From: Brochothrix campestris FSL F6-1037
Lineage (GTDB): Bacteria; Bacillota; Bacilli; Lactobacillales; Listeriaceae
NCBI RefSeq assembly: GCF_000525915.1
Contig: NZ_AODH01000022.1
Location: 62,001-126,000, forward strand
Length of the DNA: 64,000 nt
Direction: 5' to 3'
Below, piece by piece: positions 1-9,413 of this stretch; within the stretch, counting starts at the first letter, position 1; each line of letters starts with the position of its first letter. The notes under the pieces were generated by a model that saw only the letters and a program-made list of their open reading frames with translations, did no database searches and was not told where the DNA came from. The position numbers were made by a program, and so were the translations under genes.

Positions 1-210
1 TTCCATTCCAATATCTTCAAAGTTGAACGAGCTGATTTCACTTTCGTTCTAGTAGGCACGACGAGCGAGTGACGGTGCGCGTACTGATGGTACGTAATCC
101 CGAGCGAGCAAGTCGTAACGACCTAGAACAACGTTTATCTTCAGTTTGTAGACTAAGACGAATTGAACTTCCTTTTTTCTAGCTCCTCACAAGGCACGGC
201 TTTACGCTGG
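1..210. other. intergenic DNA with imperfect palindrome
   Basis: I see no gene here. An imperfect inverted repeat spans about 47-127: outer arms GTTCTAG (47-53) and CTAGAAC, then ACGAC paired with GTCGT, with GTAC-TGATG-GTAC at the centre. GAGCGAG occurs twice in direct orientation inside it. At 130-145 AACGTTTATCTTCAGT matches the motif found before terminators elsewhere in the window, here on the plus strand. In related genomes csbA is followed by uvrB, which would lie just outside the window. Confidence 0.5.
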
Positions 211-462
211 TCAGCACTGCTCATCGTGTTCTGCTTTTGCTCTTTTATGCTTGATTAAATTGACAACGACAAGCCCCATCGTAATTGAAAAAGCGTCTAA
301 CAGTATTAATAAAAAACCAGTTGTATAGCCTAAAAAGGCACTCGTCATAATCAGTATTACCGTCAAACTAACTGCTACAACACGGCTATAGGTAACTTTT
401 GCCAATAGAAGCACCATCAAAAATGGTAAGATAAGTGCGGATAAAAAAACATCGATACTCAT
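211..462 (-). CDS. csbA: CsbA family membrane protein (DUF2198)
   Basis: This 83-residue, very hydrophobic protein has three predicted membrane segments (about residues 4-20, 27-45 and 47-68) and a charged C-terminus. Length and pattern fit CsbA, the small SigmaB-controlled membrane protein of Bacillus, whose function is unknown. In Bacillus and Listeria csbA precedes uvrB, which agrees with its place at the window edge. The ATG lies one base after the stop of the upstream HD-domain gene, so the two are probably cotranscribed. I see no separate SigmaB promoter. The family call is by recalled similarity. Confidence 0.7.
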   Translation of the reverse strand: MSIDVFLSALILPFLMVLLLAKVTYSRVVAVSLTVILIMTSAFLGYTTGFLLILLDAFSITMGLVVVNLIKHKRAKAEHDEQC

Positions 463-463
463 C

Positions 464-1102
464 TTAGCTATTTGCCTTCAATAAGCTTAAGGTTGTCGCA
501 ATGAGTTGACTGGCACTTTTCTCATCCTGCGTAAGCACATCTGGCAAGATTTCATCGATGAAATAAGTAACTGATGCTAAATGACGGTATCGCAAAATCG
601 TTTCGAGCGCTTCAGCATAAATGTCATAAAATAGCGGTTCGCTATTGCCTTGTTGGATTTCGGCATATGATTCATAGAGTAAATCAACCTTGTCGGCCAC
701 TGCTAACAACTGCCCTTCAAGTGATTCATCCTTGCCTTCTTTAAAGAAGCGTTGAAAGTCAGCTTGAAAACGTTCGGGCACTTCTTTTTCAATAAAGTTC
801 GTCGTCATCGTTTCTTCGACATCACTCAGCATTTCACGGAGTTCCACCGAGGCATATTTCACTGGTGTTTTTATGTCACCGATGAATAACTCGGAGTAAT
901 CATGGTTTAATGCTTTTTCATATAACGACCGCCAATTAATCGCTTGTTGGGCTTGTTCTTCAACCAACCCTAGAAATTGGGCAATTTGAGCTACCTTAAA
1001 GCTATGTGCTGCCACATTATGTGGTTGATATTTGAATTTGCCTGGACATCGTACAATTAATTCCAAATCTGCTAAACTGCCAAAAAAGTGATGAATACCC
1101 AT
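464..1102 (-). CDS. YfbR-like HD-domain 5'-nucleotidase
   Basis: This 212-residue HD-superfamily protein probably dephosphorylates deoxynucleoside 5'-monophosphates in the cytosol. HNVAAHSFKVA (about 28-38) and LNHDYSELFIGD (about 65-76) hold the metal-binding His and HD residues. A further conserved Asp lies in VADKVDLLYE (about 134-143). Length and motifs fit the YfbR-like family rather than the longer YwfO type seen at 59.9-61.2 kb. A GAAGGA ribosome site precedes the ATG. It is followed by csbA with a one-base gap. The substrate is inferred from the family. Confidence 0.75.
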   Translation of the reverse strand: MGIHHFFGSLADLELIVRCPGKFKYQPHNVAAHSFKVAQIAQFLGLVEEQAQQAINWRSLYEKALNHDYSELFIGDIKTPVKYASVELREMLSDVEETMTTNFIEKEVPERFQADFQRFFKEGKDESLEGQLLAVADKVDLLYESYAEIQQGNSEPLFYDIYAEALETILRYRHLASVTYFIDEILPDVLTQDEKSASQLIATTLSLLKANS

Positions 1103-1181
1103 CTGCCCACATCCTTCTGTCGTGTTATTTTTGTTATCATATCACATTTATTCAACATTAGGGTAGTGGTCTGTTACGATT

Positions 1182-3284
1182 TCAAGCTTCATCCGTAGTG
1201 TGTAATGTTTTTTCTTCGGCACCCGGTATCAGCAGTGACAAGCTAAGAAGCGTCACGATTACGGTTGCCCCCATATCTGCTAAAATAGCAAACCATAAGG
1301 TCAACCAGCCGGGAATTGTTAACAACAAAGCGATGAGTTTGAGGCTGAGTGCAATCCCGATATTGAAATAAATCACACGCTGAACCTGGTGTGCGATTCC
1401 CTGTACAATTGGTAAACGTTTCAAGTGATTTTGCATTAAAACAACGTCAGCCACCTCAATTGCTGCATCGCTCCCTTGTCCCATTGCAATGCCAATATCA
1501 GCCGTAGCAAGCGCAGGTGCATCATTAATGCCATCGCCAATCATGGCAACTGTGTGTGTGGTTTTCGCTGTTTTAATATAGCTAACCTTATCTTCCGGTA
1601 ATAAGTTGGCATGGTAATCGGTTAGCCCTGCTTCTGCCGACATCAATGCCGCACTCTGTTCATTATCGCCTGTTAGCATCGTTAGCCGTTTTACACCATT
1701 TTTTTGTAGCGCTGTAATGGTCTCAGACGCCTCTTCTCGTAGCTGATCACGTATACCAAAGATGGCTAAGACCGTCGTTTCATCACCTAAAATAGCAACT
1801 GTCATACCGTCAGCTAGCATCGCTTCATACGCTCGTTCACTAGTTGTGCTCCAGTGTTCCGGTGTGAAAAGACGTTTATTTCCCAAGAAATAATGCGTGG
1901 TCGCAACTTCTAATCGGAGACCTTTTCCTGCCAGTGTTGTTACTGAACCTGCGGTAATTTCCGTTGTCAGTTCTTGTGAAGCAGCGGTTAAAAGGGCTTT
2001 TGCCAATGGGTGTTTCGACTCACCTTCCATTTTGACAACTAAACCATATAGCTTTGCCTTATTAGCATTTTCAGCAATCCAAGTCGCATTAACCTCCAAC
2101 TCACCCTTCGTCAGAGTTCCAGTTTTATCCATCACAACCTCTTGTATTTTGGCTAGTTGTTCTAAGAATACTCCACTTTTAACAAGGACACCGCTTTTTG
2201 CACTACGGGTAATACCTGCCATCAGAGCGATTGGGGACGATAGCACTAGCGCGCATGGGCAACCGATAATTAAAACGGCCAAGCCTTGATAGAGCCAACT
2301 CTGCCACTCACCCGTTATTAGACTGGGGATAATAACTACAAGTATCGCTAACACTAAAATAAGTGGGGTGTATATTTTTGCGAATTTATCAATCGCTAAC
2401 TCAAGAGGTGTTTGTTGACTTTGCGCTTCTGCCACCAAAGCGAAAATTCGAGCAATCGCTGATTCTTCATATCTTTTTGTAACGCGTACGACAAGCGTGC
2501 CATCTTGGTTAACTGCACCACCATATACGGGGACACCGGCAGTTTTTTTTACTGGTAAAGCTTCGCCCGTAATCGCTGCTTCGTTCATATGACAATATCC
2601 CGTCAACACAACACCATCTGTCGGCATTTTTTCACCGGCTTTAACAATCACCACGTCGTCAATTTTCAAGGACTCAAGCCCAACGACTTGCTCATCACCA
2701 TCGTTATATAAGGTGGCTGTCTCTGGCGCTAGCTGCAACAGACTGTTCATCGATTGACGTGCACGTCGCATACCGAACCCTTCTAAGTATTCATTGATGC
2801 CAAATAAAATCGCCACAAGCGCCCCTTCACGCCATTCGCCAATCGAGAAAGCGCCAATCATCGCGATTGTCATCAACGTATCAATCGTAAAACGCCACAC
2901 TAGTAGGTTTTTCAAACCTCTAATAAAGGTCGTATAGCCACTAATAGCAGCAGCTGCCACATACAGGCTAAAAACAAATCCACTCAATAGGTGCTGTTGA
3001 AAGCTCAATGTCGCAACAAAAATCAGCGCGGCACTTATGAGTACGAGCAGTTCTCGCCGCTGCTGTTGTCGTTGTTTCATCGCATCTGTCTGCGCTGCTA
3101 GTTGTGCCCCTTCAGTTGCCAGTATACGCTTCACTGCTGTTAAATCCACCGTATCAGCGATTGTTAAAGTTTGGGCAGCATAATTAATGTTAGCCGTTTC
3201 TCCATGGTCTAACCGGCGGATTTCCAGTTCTAATTCACGGGCACAATTGGCACAATCAAGGCCTGTTAGTTGATGTTTTGTCAT
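1182..3284 (-). CDS. P1B-type heavy-metal ATPase (Zn/Cd exporter)
   Basis: This 700-residue membrane ATPase couples ATP hydrolysis to export of a divalent heavy metal. One N-terminal HMA domain carries GLDCANCA (about 8-15). The CPC motif GCPCALVLSSP lies in the sixth membrane helix, DKTGTLTKGE holds the phosphorylated Asp, SKHPLAKA is the HP motif, and TGDN and GDGINDAPAL form the hinge. The last helices hold K and DMG (ALSLKLIALL, AILADMGATV), which marks the Zn/Cd/Pb (P1B-2) subgroup rather than copper pumps. A T8 run inside the gene (2543-2550) is in frame, unlike most long runs in this window. No CadC-type repressor gene is adjacent, but an ArsR-type dyad lies upstream. The exact metal is not decided. 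Confidence 0.88.
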   Translation of the reverse strand: MTKHQLTGLDCANCARELELEIRRLDHGETANINYAAQTLTIADTVDLTAVKRILATEGAQLAAQTDAMKQRQQQRRELLVLISAALIFVATLSFQQHLLSGFVFSLYVAAAAISGYTTFIRGLKNLLVWRFTIDTLMTIAMIGAFSIGEWREGALVAILFGINEYLEGFGMRRARQSMNSLLQLAPETATLYNDGDEQVVGLESLKIDDVVIVKAGEKMPTDGVVLTGYCHMNEAAITGEALPVKKTAGVPVYGGAVNQDGTLVVRVTKRYEESAIARIFALVAEAQSQQTPLELAIDKFAKIYTPLILVLAILVVIIPSLITGEWQSWLYQGLAVLIIGCPCALVLSSPIALMAGITRSAKSGVLVKSGVFLEQLAKIQEVVMDKTGTLTKGELEVNATWIAENANKAKLYGLVVKMEGESKHPLAKALLTAASQELTTEITAGSVTTLAGKGLRLEVATTHYFLGNKRLFTPEHWSTTSERAYEAMLADGMTVAILGDETTVLAIFGIRDQLREEASETITALQKNGVKRLTMLTGDNEQSAALMSAEAGLTDYHANLLPEDKVSYIKTAKTTHTVAMIGDGINDAPALATADIGIAMGQGSDAAIEVADVVLMQNHLKRLPIVQGIAHQVQRVIYFNIGIALSLKLIALLLTIPGWLTLWFAILADMGATVIVTLLSLSLLIPGAEEKTLHTTDEA

Positions 3285-3306
3285 GTCATTGCCTCCTTTA
3301 TGTGGT

Positions 3307-3328
3307 TATATGATTATTCATTCATATA
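3307..3328 (-). promoter_or_regulatory. candidate ArsR/SmtB-family operator
   Basis: A perfect 7-bp dyad, TATATGA-N8-TCATATA, lies 23-44 bp before the ATPase start codon, just upstream of its TAAAGGAGG ribosome site. Size, AT-rich arms and place fit operators of CadC/CzrA-type metal-sensing repressors. The regulator gene is not in this window, so the assignment is inference. Confidence 0.5.
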
Positions 3329-3373
3329 TTAACACCCGTGCTTTAAAAAGGCAAACCATCCCCCTTTCTTTAC

Positions 3374-3402
3374 AAAAAAAGACACACCGCTCATTAGCAG
3401 TG
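3374..3402 (-). terminator. terminator of pst-phoU operon
   Basis: On the minus strand a 7-bp stem CACTGCT-AATG-AGCGGTG (one G-U pair) is followed by TGT, C and seven T. It lies about 105 bp after the phoU stop and before the P-type ATPase promoter. Confidence 0.75.
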
Positions 3403-3506
3403 CACCAAGACGAACTGTGAATTTATTTTAAAAGTCGTTACAACGATATCAATTGGAACTACCCTAATTGTCGATTATTAACCGTCGAAAATACAGGAAA
3501 AGCTAT

Positions 3507-4175
3507 TCACTCCTCATCTTCTTCTAACTCAGTCATTTCACCGGTTTTTAAATAGATGACCCATTCACAAATATTCAATAAATAGGCGCCGATTCGTTCA
3601 TAGCTTTTGATGGCATTAAATAGTTTTGAAATCGGTTTAACATGCTCTGGATAAGGAACTATTTTTGCTAACATTTCCTTTCCGAACTGATGGGAAATAT
3701 GTTGAATTGTATAAATAGCACTTGCAATTTCACGGGCTTTTTTCGCATCCATATCACGGTAAGCGGCCAACGTCTCTGTTAAAACTTCACTCAATAATTG
3801 GGTGATTTTTTCGCTTTTCGCTAAATCCAAATCAAATTCATATTTAGCAGCCGACCGTCCCGCTTTCGCTAACACAACGGCATGGTCGCCCATCCGTTCT
3901 AAATCAGCGCTAATTTTAATCATTGTAATCACACGACGTAAATCCAACGTCACGGGTTGTTGTAGCGCAATCACCTCAATCACATGTTGTTCTAATTGCA
4001 GTTCTTTAGCATTGATGACCTCGTCCCCTGCAATGACTTCATTCGCTTGTTCGACATCTTTAGTCATCAACGCATGTCCCGCTTTTAAAATGCTCTCATT
4101 GACCAACATGCCCATTTCTGAGAGTTGTTGTTGCAAACTCTTCATTTCTTGATCGAGTAATTGACGTCCATTCAT
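3507..4175 (-). CDS. phoU: phosphate transport regulator PhoU
   Basis: PhoU links the Pst transporter to PhoR signalling and helps stop phosphate over-uptake. The 222-residue protein has the two repeated three-helix PhoU halves, each with a metal-site E/DxxxD-like motif (ISADLERMGDHAV about 95-107; AIKSYERIGAYL about 190-201). A longer reading begins at 4196, but AGGAGG sits 7 bases before the ATG at 4175, so I use that start. It closes the pst operon, 13 bases after pstB, and ends in a very acidic tail. Confidence 0.9.
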   Translation of the reverse strand: MNGRQLLDQEMKSLQQQLSEMGMLVNESILKAGHALMTKDVEQANEVIAGDEVINAKELQLEQHVIEVIALQQPVTLDLRRVITMIKISADLERMGDHAVVLAKAGRSAAKYEFDLDLAKSEKITQLLSEVLTETLAAYRDMDAKKAREIASAIYTIQHISHQFGKEMLAKIVPYPEHVKPISKLFNAIKSYERIGAYLLNICEWVIYLKTGEMTELEEDEE

Positions 4176-4188
4176 AGTATTGCCTCCT

Positions 4189-4941
4189 TTAGCCAAAGCG
4201 GCCTGAAATATAGTCTTGCGTTTCTTTTTCCACCGGGTTTAAAAAGATTGTTTTCGTATCGGCATACTCAACGACGCGACCATTTAAAAAGAAGGCCGTT
4301 CGGTCAGAAATGCGCGACGCTTGTTGCATATTATGTGTCACGATTAAAATCGTGTACTTTTCCTTTAACTCAACAATTAAATCTTCAATTTTAGCCGTTG
4401 AAATCGGATCGAGCGCTGCTGTCGGCTCATCCATTAAAATGATTTCGGGTTTGACTGCCAATACACGTGCGATACACAAACGTTGTTGTTGCCCGCCTGA
4501 AAGACCTAGAGCCGACGTGTGCATTCGATCACTTACTTCTTCCCATAAAGAGGCTTTCATTAAGCTTTCTTGCACAATTTGATCAAGTTCCCATTTGTTA
4601 GTCATCCCATGGAGGCGTGGTCCATAGGCAACATTATCATAGATTGAGAACGGAAACGGGTTCGGTTGTTGAAACACCATTCCGACTCGCTGACGTAAAT
4701 CAACCATATCCGTGCGGGCTGACATGACATCAAGCTCCTTCACTTGAATACTACCCTCTGTGCGTACATTCGGAATCAAGTCATTCATACGGTTTAATGT
4801 CCGTAAAAATGTCGATTTTCCACAGCCTGACGGTCCAATTAACGAAATCACTTGTTTTTGTGGAAACTGTAACGAGACGTTATATAGCGCTTGTTTCTTA
4901 CCATAAAAAAGATTGAGTTTCGTTGTTTCAATAATAGCCAT
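4189..4941 (-). CDS. pstB: phosphate ABC transporter ATPase PstB (second copy)
   Basis: This is the ATP-binding subunit of the high-affinity phosphate importer, on the cytoplasmic face of PstCA. Walker [10 protein letters not shown] (about 36-44), signature [13 protein letters not shown] and Walker [13 protein letters not shown] are intact, with the switch His in VTHNMQQA. Length is 250 residues. GTG at 4944 is possible, but ATG at 4941 sits 7 bases after AGGAGG. It is one of two adjacent pstB paralogues, the arrangement of Bacillus and Listeria; the two copies differ in their signature surroundings and C-termini. Confidence 0.92.
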   Translation of the reverse strand: MAIIETTKLNLFYGKKQALYNVSLQFPQKQVISLIGPSGCGKSTFLRTLNRMNDLIPNVRTEGSIQVKELDVMSARTDMVDLRQRVGMVFQQPNPFPFSIYDNVAYGPRLHGMTNKWELDQIVQESLMKASLWEEVSDRMHTSALGLSGGQQQRLCIARVLAVKPEIILMDEPTAALDPISTAKIEDLIVELKEKYTILIVTHNMQQASRISDRTAFFLNGRVVEYADTKTIFLNPVEKETQDYISGRFG

Positions 4942-4952
4942 CACTGTTCCTC

Positions 4953-5711
4953 CTATCCGAAATTACCTGAGACATATGCCTGTGTTTTTTCATGTGTTGG
5001 ATTTGTAAATATTTTAGCGGTATCATCATATTCAACCACTTCACCCAAGTAAAAGAAGGCTGTTTTATCTGAAATCCGCGCCGCTTGTTGCATGTTATGG
5101 GTAACGATAATAATCGTATAAAATTCTTTCAACGCTGTAATTAACGTTTCAATCTTTGAGGTTGAAATTGGATCCAGCGCTGAAGCCGGCTCATCGAGTA
5201 ATAGGATATCAGGTTCTGTTGCAACCGTGCGCGCAATGCACAGCCGTTGCTGTTGTCCACCTGATAAACTAAGGGCGCTCTTAGTTAAGATGTCCTTTAC
5301 TTCTTCCCATAAAGCGGCTGCCCGCAAACTTTTTTCAACTCGCTCAGCCAACACGCGTTTGTCAGTAATCCCATGACGTTTCAACGCAAAGGTAATGTTT
5401 TTATAAATCGATTTGGTAAACGGATTTGGTTTTTGAAAAACCATCCCGATATTTTTACGTAGTTCATATAAATCTTCTGAAGGTGTGTTAATATCACGTC
5501 CATGATATAAAATCGGCCCTTCTGTGCGACAGCCTTCAATCTCATCATTCATTCGATTGAGCGAACGTAAGTACGTTGATTTCCCACAGCCTGAGGGTCC
5601 AATTAAGGCAATCACTTGGTTTTTAGGAAAGCCTAAACTGACCTCTTTAATCGCTTGTTTTTGACCATAAAACACATTCAATTTAGTTGTTTCAATCGCA
5701 AAGTTTGTCAT
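4953..5711 (-). CDS. pstB: phosphate ABC transporter ATPase PstB (first copy)
   Basis: This 252-residue paralogue is the other Pst ATPase. Walker [10 protein letters not shown], signature [13 protein letters not shown] and Walker [14 protein letters not shown] are intact. It lies 13 bases after pstA and 11 bases before the second pstB, so all are cotranscribed. AAAGGAG precedes the ATG. Whether the two copies form a heterodimer or alternate cannot be told from sequence. Confidence 0.92.
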   Translation of the reverse strand: MTNFAIETTKLNVFYGQKQAIKEVSLGFPKNQVIALIGPSGCGKSTYLRSLNRMNDEIEGCRTEGPILYHGRDINTPSEDLYELRKNIGMVFQKPNPFTKSIYKNITFALKRHGITDKRVLAERVEKSLRAAALWEEVKDILTKSALSLSGGQQQRLCIARTVATEPDILLLDEPASALDPISTSKIETLITALKEFYTIIIVTHNMQQAARISDKTAFFYLGEVVEYDDTAKIFTNPTHEKTQAYVSGNFG

Positions 5712-5724
5712 ATACTAAGCTCCT

Positions 5725-6609
5725 TTATGAAGATGTCATCCATCGGTAAACGTATTTCCCAACAATTCGTGCTATTAAATTAAACAAGAGGATTCCGATA
5801 ATTAAAATTGCTGCCGTACCACTTGATATTGCCGCGGCATCTGGCACAACCCCTTCACTATTAACCTTCCAAATATGAACGGCTAACGTTTCAGCCGGTC
5901 GCATAATATTCCATGGAGATTCTTGACTGAAGATATTAAAGTTAGCGAAGTTTAGCGATGGCGCATTCTGACCTGCCGTATAAATCAAGGCGGCTGCTTC
6001 ACCAAACACACGACCAGCTGATAAAATAACACCAGTGATAATACCCGGTAACGCTGTTGGTACGATAACGAAGCACACCGTTTCCCAACGCGTTAAACCA
6101 AGTGCCAAGCCCGCCTCTCGTTGACTAGCCGAGACTGATTTGAGTGATTCTTCCATTACCCTTACTAAAATCGGAAGGTTAAAGAGCGTCAGCGCCAAAG
6201 CGCCTGATAAAATCGAGAAACTCCAACCGAAGTAAATCACAAACACGAGAAAGCCAAAGAGACCGACAACAATTGATGGTAATGACGATAACACCTCGAC
6301 CATTAAGCGCACACCTTTTGTGATCCAATTGTTTTTGGCATATTCTGCTAAATAAATCGCAGCTCCTAATGCAAGTGGCACACTAATCAGCAAGGTTAAA
6401 AACAAGAGATAAAACGAATTGAACAGCTGTGGACCAATCCCGCCGCCTGCACTAAATGATTCTGACGGTTTTGTTAAGAAGTCCCAACTAATATGGGGCA
6501 CACCTTGAACTAATACATAGCCGATGATACTCGCTAAAATCGCACAAATAATAAGTGCAATACTATAAAATATACCTGTTGCTAATTTATCTTTCAGTTT
6601 TGATGTCAT
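5725..6609 (-). CDS. pstA: phosphate ABC transporter permease PstA
   Basis: PstA is one of the two membrane channel subunits of the phosphate importer. The 294-residue protein has six hydrophobic segments and the binding-protein-dependent transport motif with the EAA loop (SQREAGLALGLTRWETV, about 161-177) that contacts PstB. Its ATG overlaps the pstC stop (ATGA), so translation is coupled. Confidence 0.92.
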   Translation of the reverse strand: MTSKLKDKLATGIFYSIALIICAILASIIGYVLVQGVPHISWDFLTKPSESFSAGGGIGPQLFNSFYLLFLTLLISVPLALGAAIYLAEYAKNNWITKGVRLMVEVLSSLPSIVVGLFGFLVFVIYFGWSFSILSGALALTLFNLPILVRVMEESLKSVSASQREAGLALGLTRWETVCFVIVPTALPGIITGVILSAGRVFGEAAALIYTAGQNAPSLNFANFNIFSQESPWNIMRPAETLAVHIWKVNSEGVVPDAAAISSGTAAILIIGILLFNLIARIVGKYVYRWMTSS

Positions 6610-7509
6610 TTAATGCTCCCTCGCTTTCCAATCAATCGTACAACAATGATGAAAAAGAGCGACATCAGTAACAGCACAAGCGCCAATGACCATAAGACAT
6701 TATTCTCAAGCTGACCTGGAATCGTATTCCCCATACTCATCGTTAAGATACTCGTTAAAGTTGACGCGGGCTCTACCAATGAGGTCGGCATAATCGCCGC
6801 ATTCCCAATCACCATCTGGACTGCGAGCGCTTCACCAAAGGCACGTGCCATCCCGAACACAAGCGCTGTCAACAAACCCGAGCGGGCGCTTTTTAAAACA
6901 ACGCCACTAATCGTCTGCCATCGTGTCGCTCCTAATGCAAGTGAGGCCTCACGGTAATGACGCGGGACAGCAGTAATCGCATCCACTGCTAAACTCGTTA
7001 CCGTCGGTAAAATCATTACGGTTAACACAACAGTTCCGGCAGCAATCCCAAAACCGGTGCCCCCAAACCAATGACGCATGACAGGGACGATAATCGTTAA
7101 ACCGATTAAGCCATACACTACCGATGGAATACCAATCAGCAGTTCAATGACTGGCTGCAATACCCGTTTCCCAAATTTAGGGGATATTTCGACCATGAAT
7201 ATCGCGGCACCAATTGCCAGTGGCGTCGCAATTAACGCCGCCAATAAGGTGACGCCAAACGAGCCAGCAATCATCGGTAGCGCACCAACCAATGGATGAC
7301 CTCCACCATCCAATTTTGAAGGCTGCCAGTCTTGGCCCGATAAAAACGACCAGATAGATACCTTATTAACAAAGAAGGTCGCTAAACCCTTGGAAGCGAC
7401 AAAATAAATAATCACGAGGGCCCCAACAGCCATCGTTGCCACACAAATAAAACTGATGAACTTTCCTAGTTGTTCTAAGTTTTTTTTTATTCAATTGTTT
7501 GTCATTCAT
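6606..7509 (-). CDS. pstC: phosphate permease PstC, frameshifted in A run
   Basis: PstC is the partner channel subunit of PstA. The main frame (from 7442) has the six-helix permease domain and EAA loop HYREASLALGATRWQ but lacks the first helix. The missing N-terminus (start ATG 7509, MNDKQLNKK then NLEQLGKFISF) is in another frame. The switch falls in a run of nine T at 7480-7488 (A on the coding strand); eight would restore one frame of about 300 residues. I therefore read it as one gene with a +1 indel, probably an error. No pstS lies upstream, where it normally would be. Confidence 0.85.
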
Positions 7510-7566
7510 CTTCGTCCCTACTCTCTCATAGCGTATAAAAAAAAGACGCCCTTTTATCTTAACCTC

Positions 7567-7620
7567 ATCATAACCAATGAATATATCTACTTCATTGAGA
7601 ATGTGTAAAGGTTTTGTAAA
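7567..7620 (-). promoter_or_regulatory. PHO box and promoter of pst operon
   Basis: TTTACA occurs twice on the minus strand (7615-7620 and 7604-7609) with 5 bases between, the 11-bp direct-repeat spacing of PhoP boxes in Bacillus. A -10-like TATGAT follows at 7567-7572 without a good -35, as usual for PhoP-activated promoters. Complementary AAGACG and CGTCTT flank the region and could also act as a long terminator-like hairpin after phoR. Confidence 0.7.
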
Positions 7621-7633
7621 GGTCGTCTTATGT

Positions 7634-9413
7634 TTAATCGATATGTTCACACGGTAGTGTGACGGTAAAGGTCGTTCCTTCATCTTCGATTGAATCAAGT
7701 GCAATACGGCCTTGATAGCGTTCAACGAGATGTTTCACGATTGATAACCCGAGTCCCGTTCCACCTGTTTCACGTTCGCGCGCTTTGTGGACTCGATAAA
7801 ATCGTTCAAAGATTCGTGTCTGGTCTGCTGCCGGAATGCCAATGCCTGTATCCGCTACTTGCAAAGTTATCTCAGTTCCCTTTTTATGAGCGTGAATTGT
7901 AACACAACCGTCATTCGGTGTGTATGTTATCGCATTGCTTATAAGGTTGAGCGCGATTTGATGCAACCCGTCAGCTTCACTCGTTAACACTAAGGATTGC
8001 GGCAGCTGCAACTCAATCGTCACGTTCTTTTCAACGATTGCTTTACGTAACACCTTCAATACGTTGGTCAATACGTTAACGAGGTCAACTTCGCTGTAAT
8101 GAGGTTTTATCTGATGTTGCTCGATTTTAGACAATTGTAAAATATCTTCAATTAACCGCGTTAAGCGATTGCTCTCATCACGAATAATTTCGAGAAATTC
8201 TTTACGTAAGTCGGCATCAGCCATTGCCCCATCAAGCAGTGTTTCTGCAAAGCCCTTAATCGACGTCACCGGCGTTTTTAATTCATGAGACACGTTCGAG
8301 ACGAACTCTGATCGTAGTGCCTCTAAATGACGAATGTCAGTAATATCATGGAGCACTAAGATGACACCTGATAAATGCTGATTATCTTCGACGATGGGCA
8401 CCACGTTTGCATCGACCCGTTTTTCAGCCGAATGACCGTATAAAATGACTTCTGCCTGCTGTTTCTTACCCGTCTTAAAGGCTTCCTTAATCAAATTGCT
8501 TAATTGGTAACTTGGCAGCACTTCAAAATAATTGTTATGCAGTAGTTTTTTTTTCGATGAGTTGAAACATCGCTGGATTAGCTAAGGTGATACGCTTCTT
8601 TGTATTAACGAGTAATACGCCACTCACGAGATTATCAAGCACTCCCGCTAAACGCAGTTCTTTGACATGAATTTCTGTCACGTTTTTTTGCAGTTTCTCT
8701 CCGAGTGTATTGACCGATTTCGCCAACTCACCAATTTCACCACTTGGTAGCAACATTACACGCTGCCCGTAATCTTTCTCGGCTAAGCCTTGGGTAACGG
8801 CTGTAATTGTTGTGATTGGCCGCGTAATCCGTCGTACCATCAAAATGATAACCACTGTTGAAGCTAACACCAAGAGACCTCCTACGACAATCAGGCTCAA
8901 CTGGAGTTGCACAATCGCTTTTTCAATCATCTGTAAACTCACGGCAACTCGGATAATACCGACAAGCTCCCCTTTTTCGATAATCGGAACAGCCGTATAA
9001 AGCATCCCGTAGCCAAGACTCTTACTTTGACGTTGATCAGAGGCCGACGCCAAGCGTGAATCGGTTAGCAACGCTTTTATTTCGGGTCGATTGCGGTGAT
9101 TGGTCATCGTTGCCGCAGGCTCATCGGTATCATTAATTACCTTCCCCTGTGCATCAATCAATGTAATCCGCGAATCGAGCAAGCTGGCATCTTTCACTAA
9201 CACAGTGGTCAATGCCTTATTCTCCTTCGTCAAATCAGTGCCCGTTTCGGATAAGTTCGCAATCATCAACTGTGCACTTTGTATCATCTGTTGCTCGCGG
9301 TTTTCGATGTAATTATGTTTAATAATTGTCGCACTAAAAAAGCCTAATACGACGACAACAACAATCGTTATCGAACAAAAAAACAGGACGAGTTTACGCC
9401 ATAAGGGTGTCAT
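7634..9413 (-). CDS. phoR: sensor histidine kinase PhoR, frameshifted in A run
   Basis: PhoR is the membrane kinase that phosphorylates PhoP when phosphate is short. The first part (9413 to 8535) has an N-terminal membrane helix, an extracellular sensor region, a second helix (about 175-195), HAMP and the start of a PAS domain. The second part (8521 to 7634) has the end of PAS, H-box SNVSHELKTPVTS and ATP-binding motifs TGIGIP and GTGLGLSIVKH. The break is a run of nine T at 8546-8554; eight gives LIEKKLLHNNYFEV and one continuous protein of about 593 residues. It overlaps phoP by 4 bases. Confidence 0.87.

Noticed and set aside
4941-4953. Recent duplication of pstB
   Set aside because: The two copies differ throughout, and the tandem pair is ancestral in Bacillus and Listeria.
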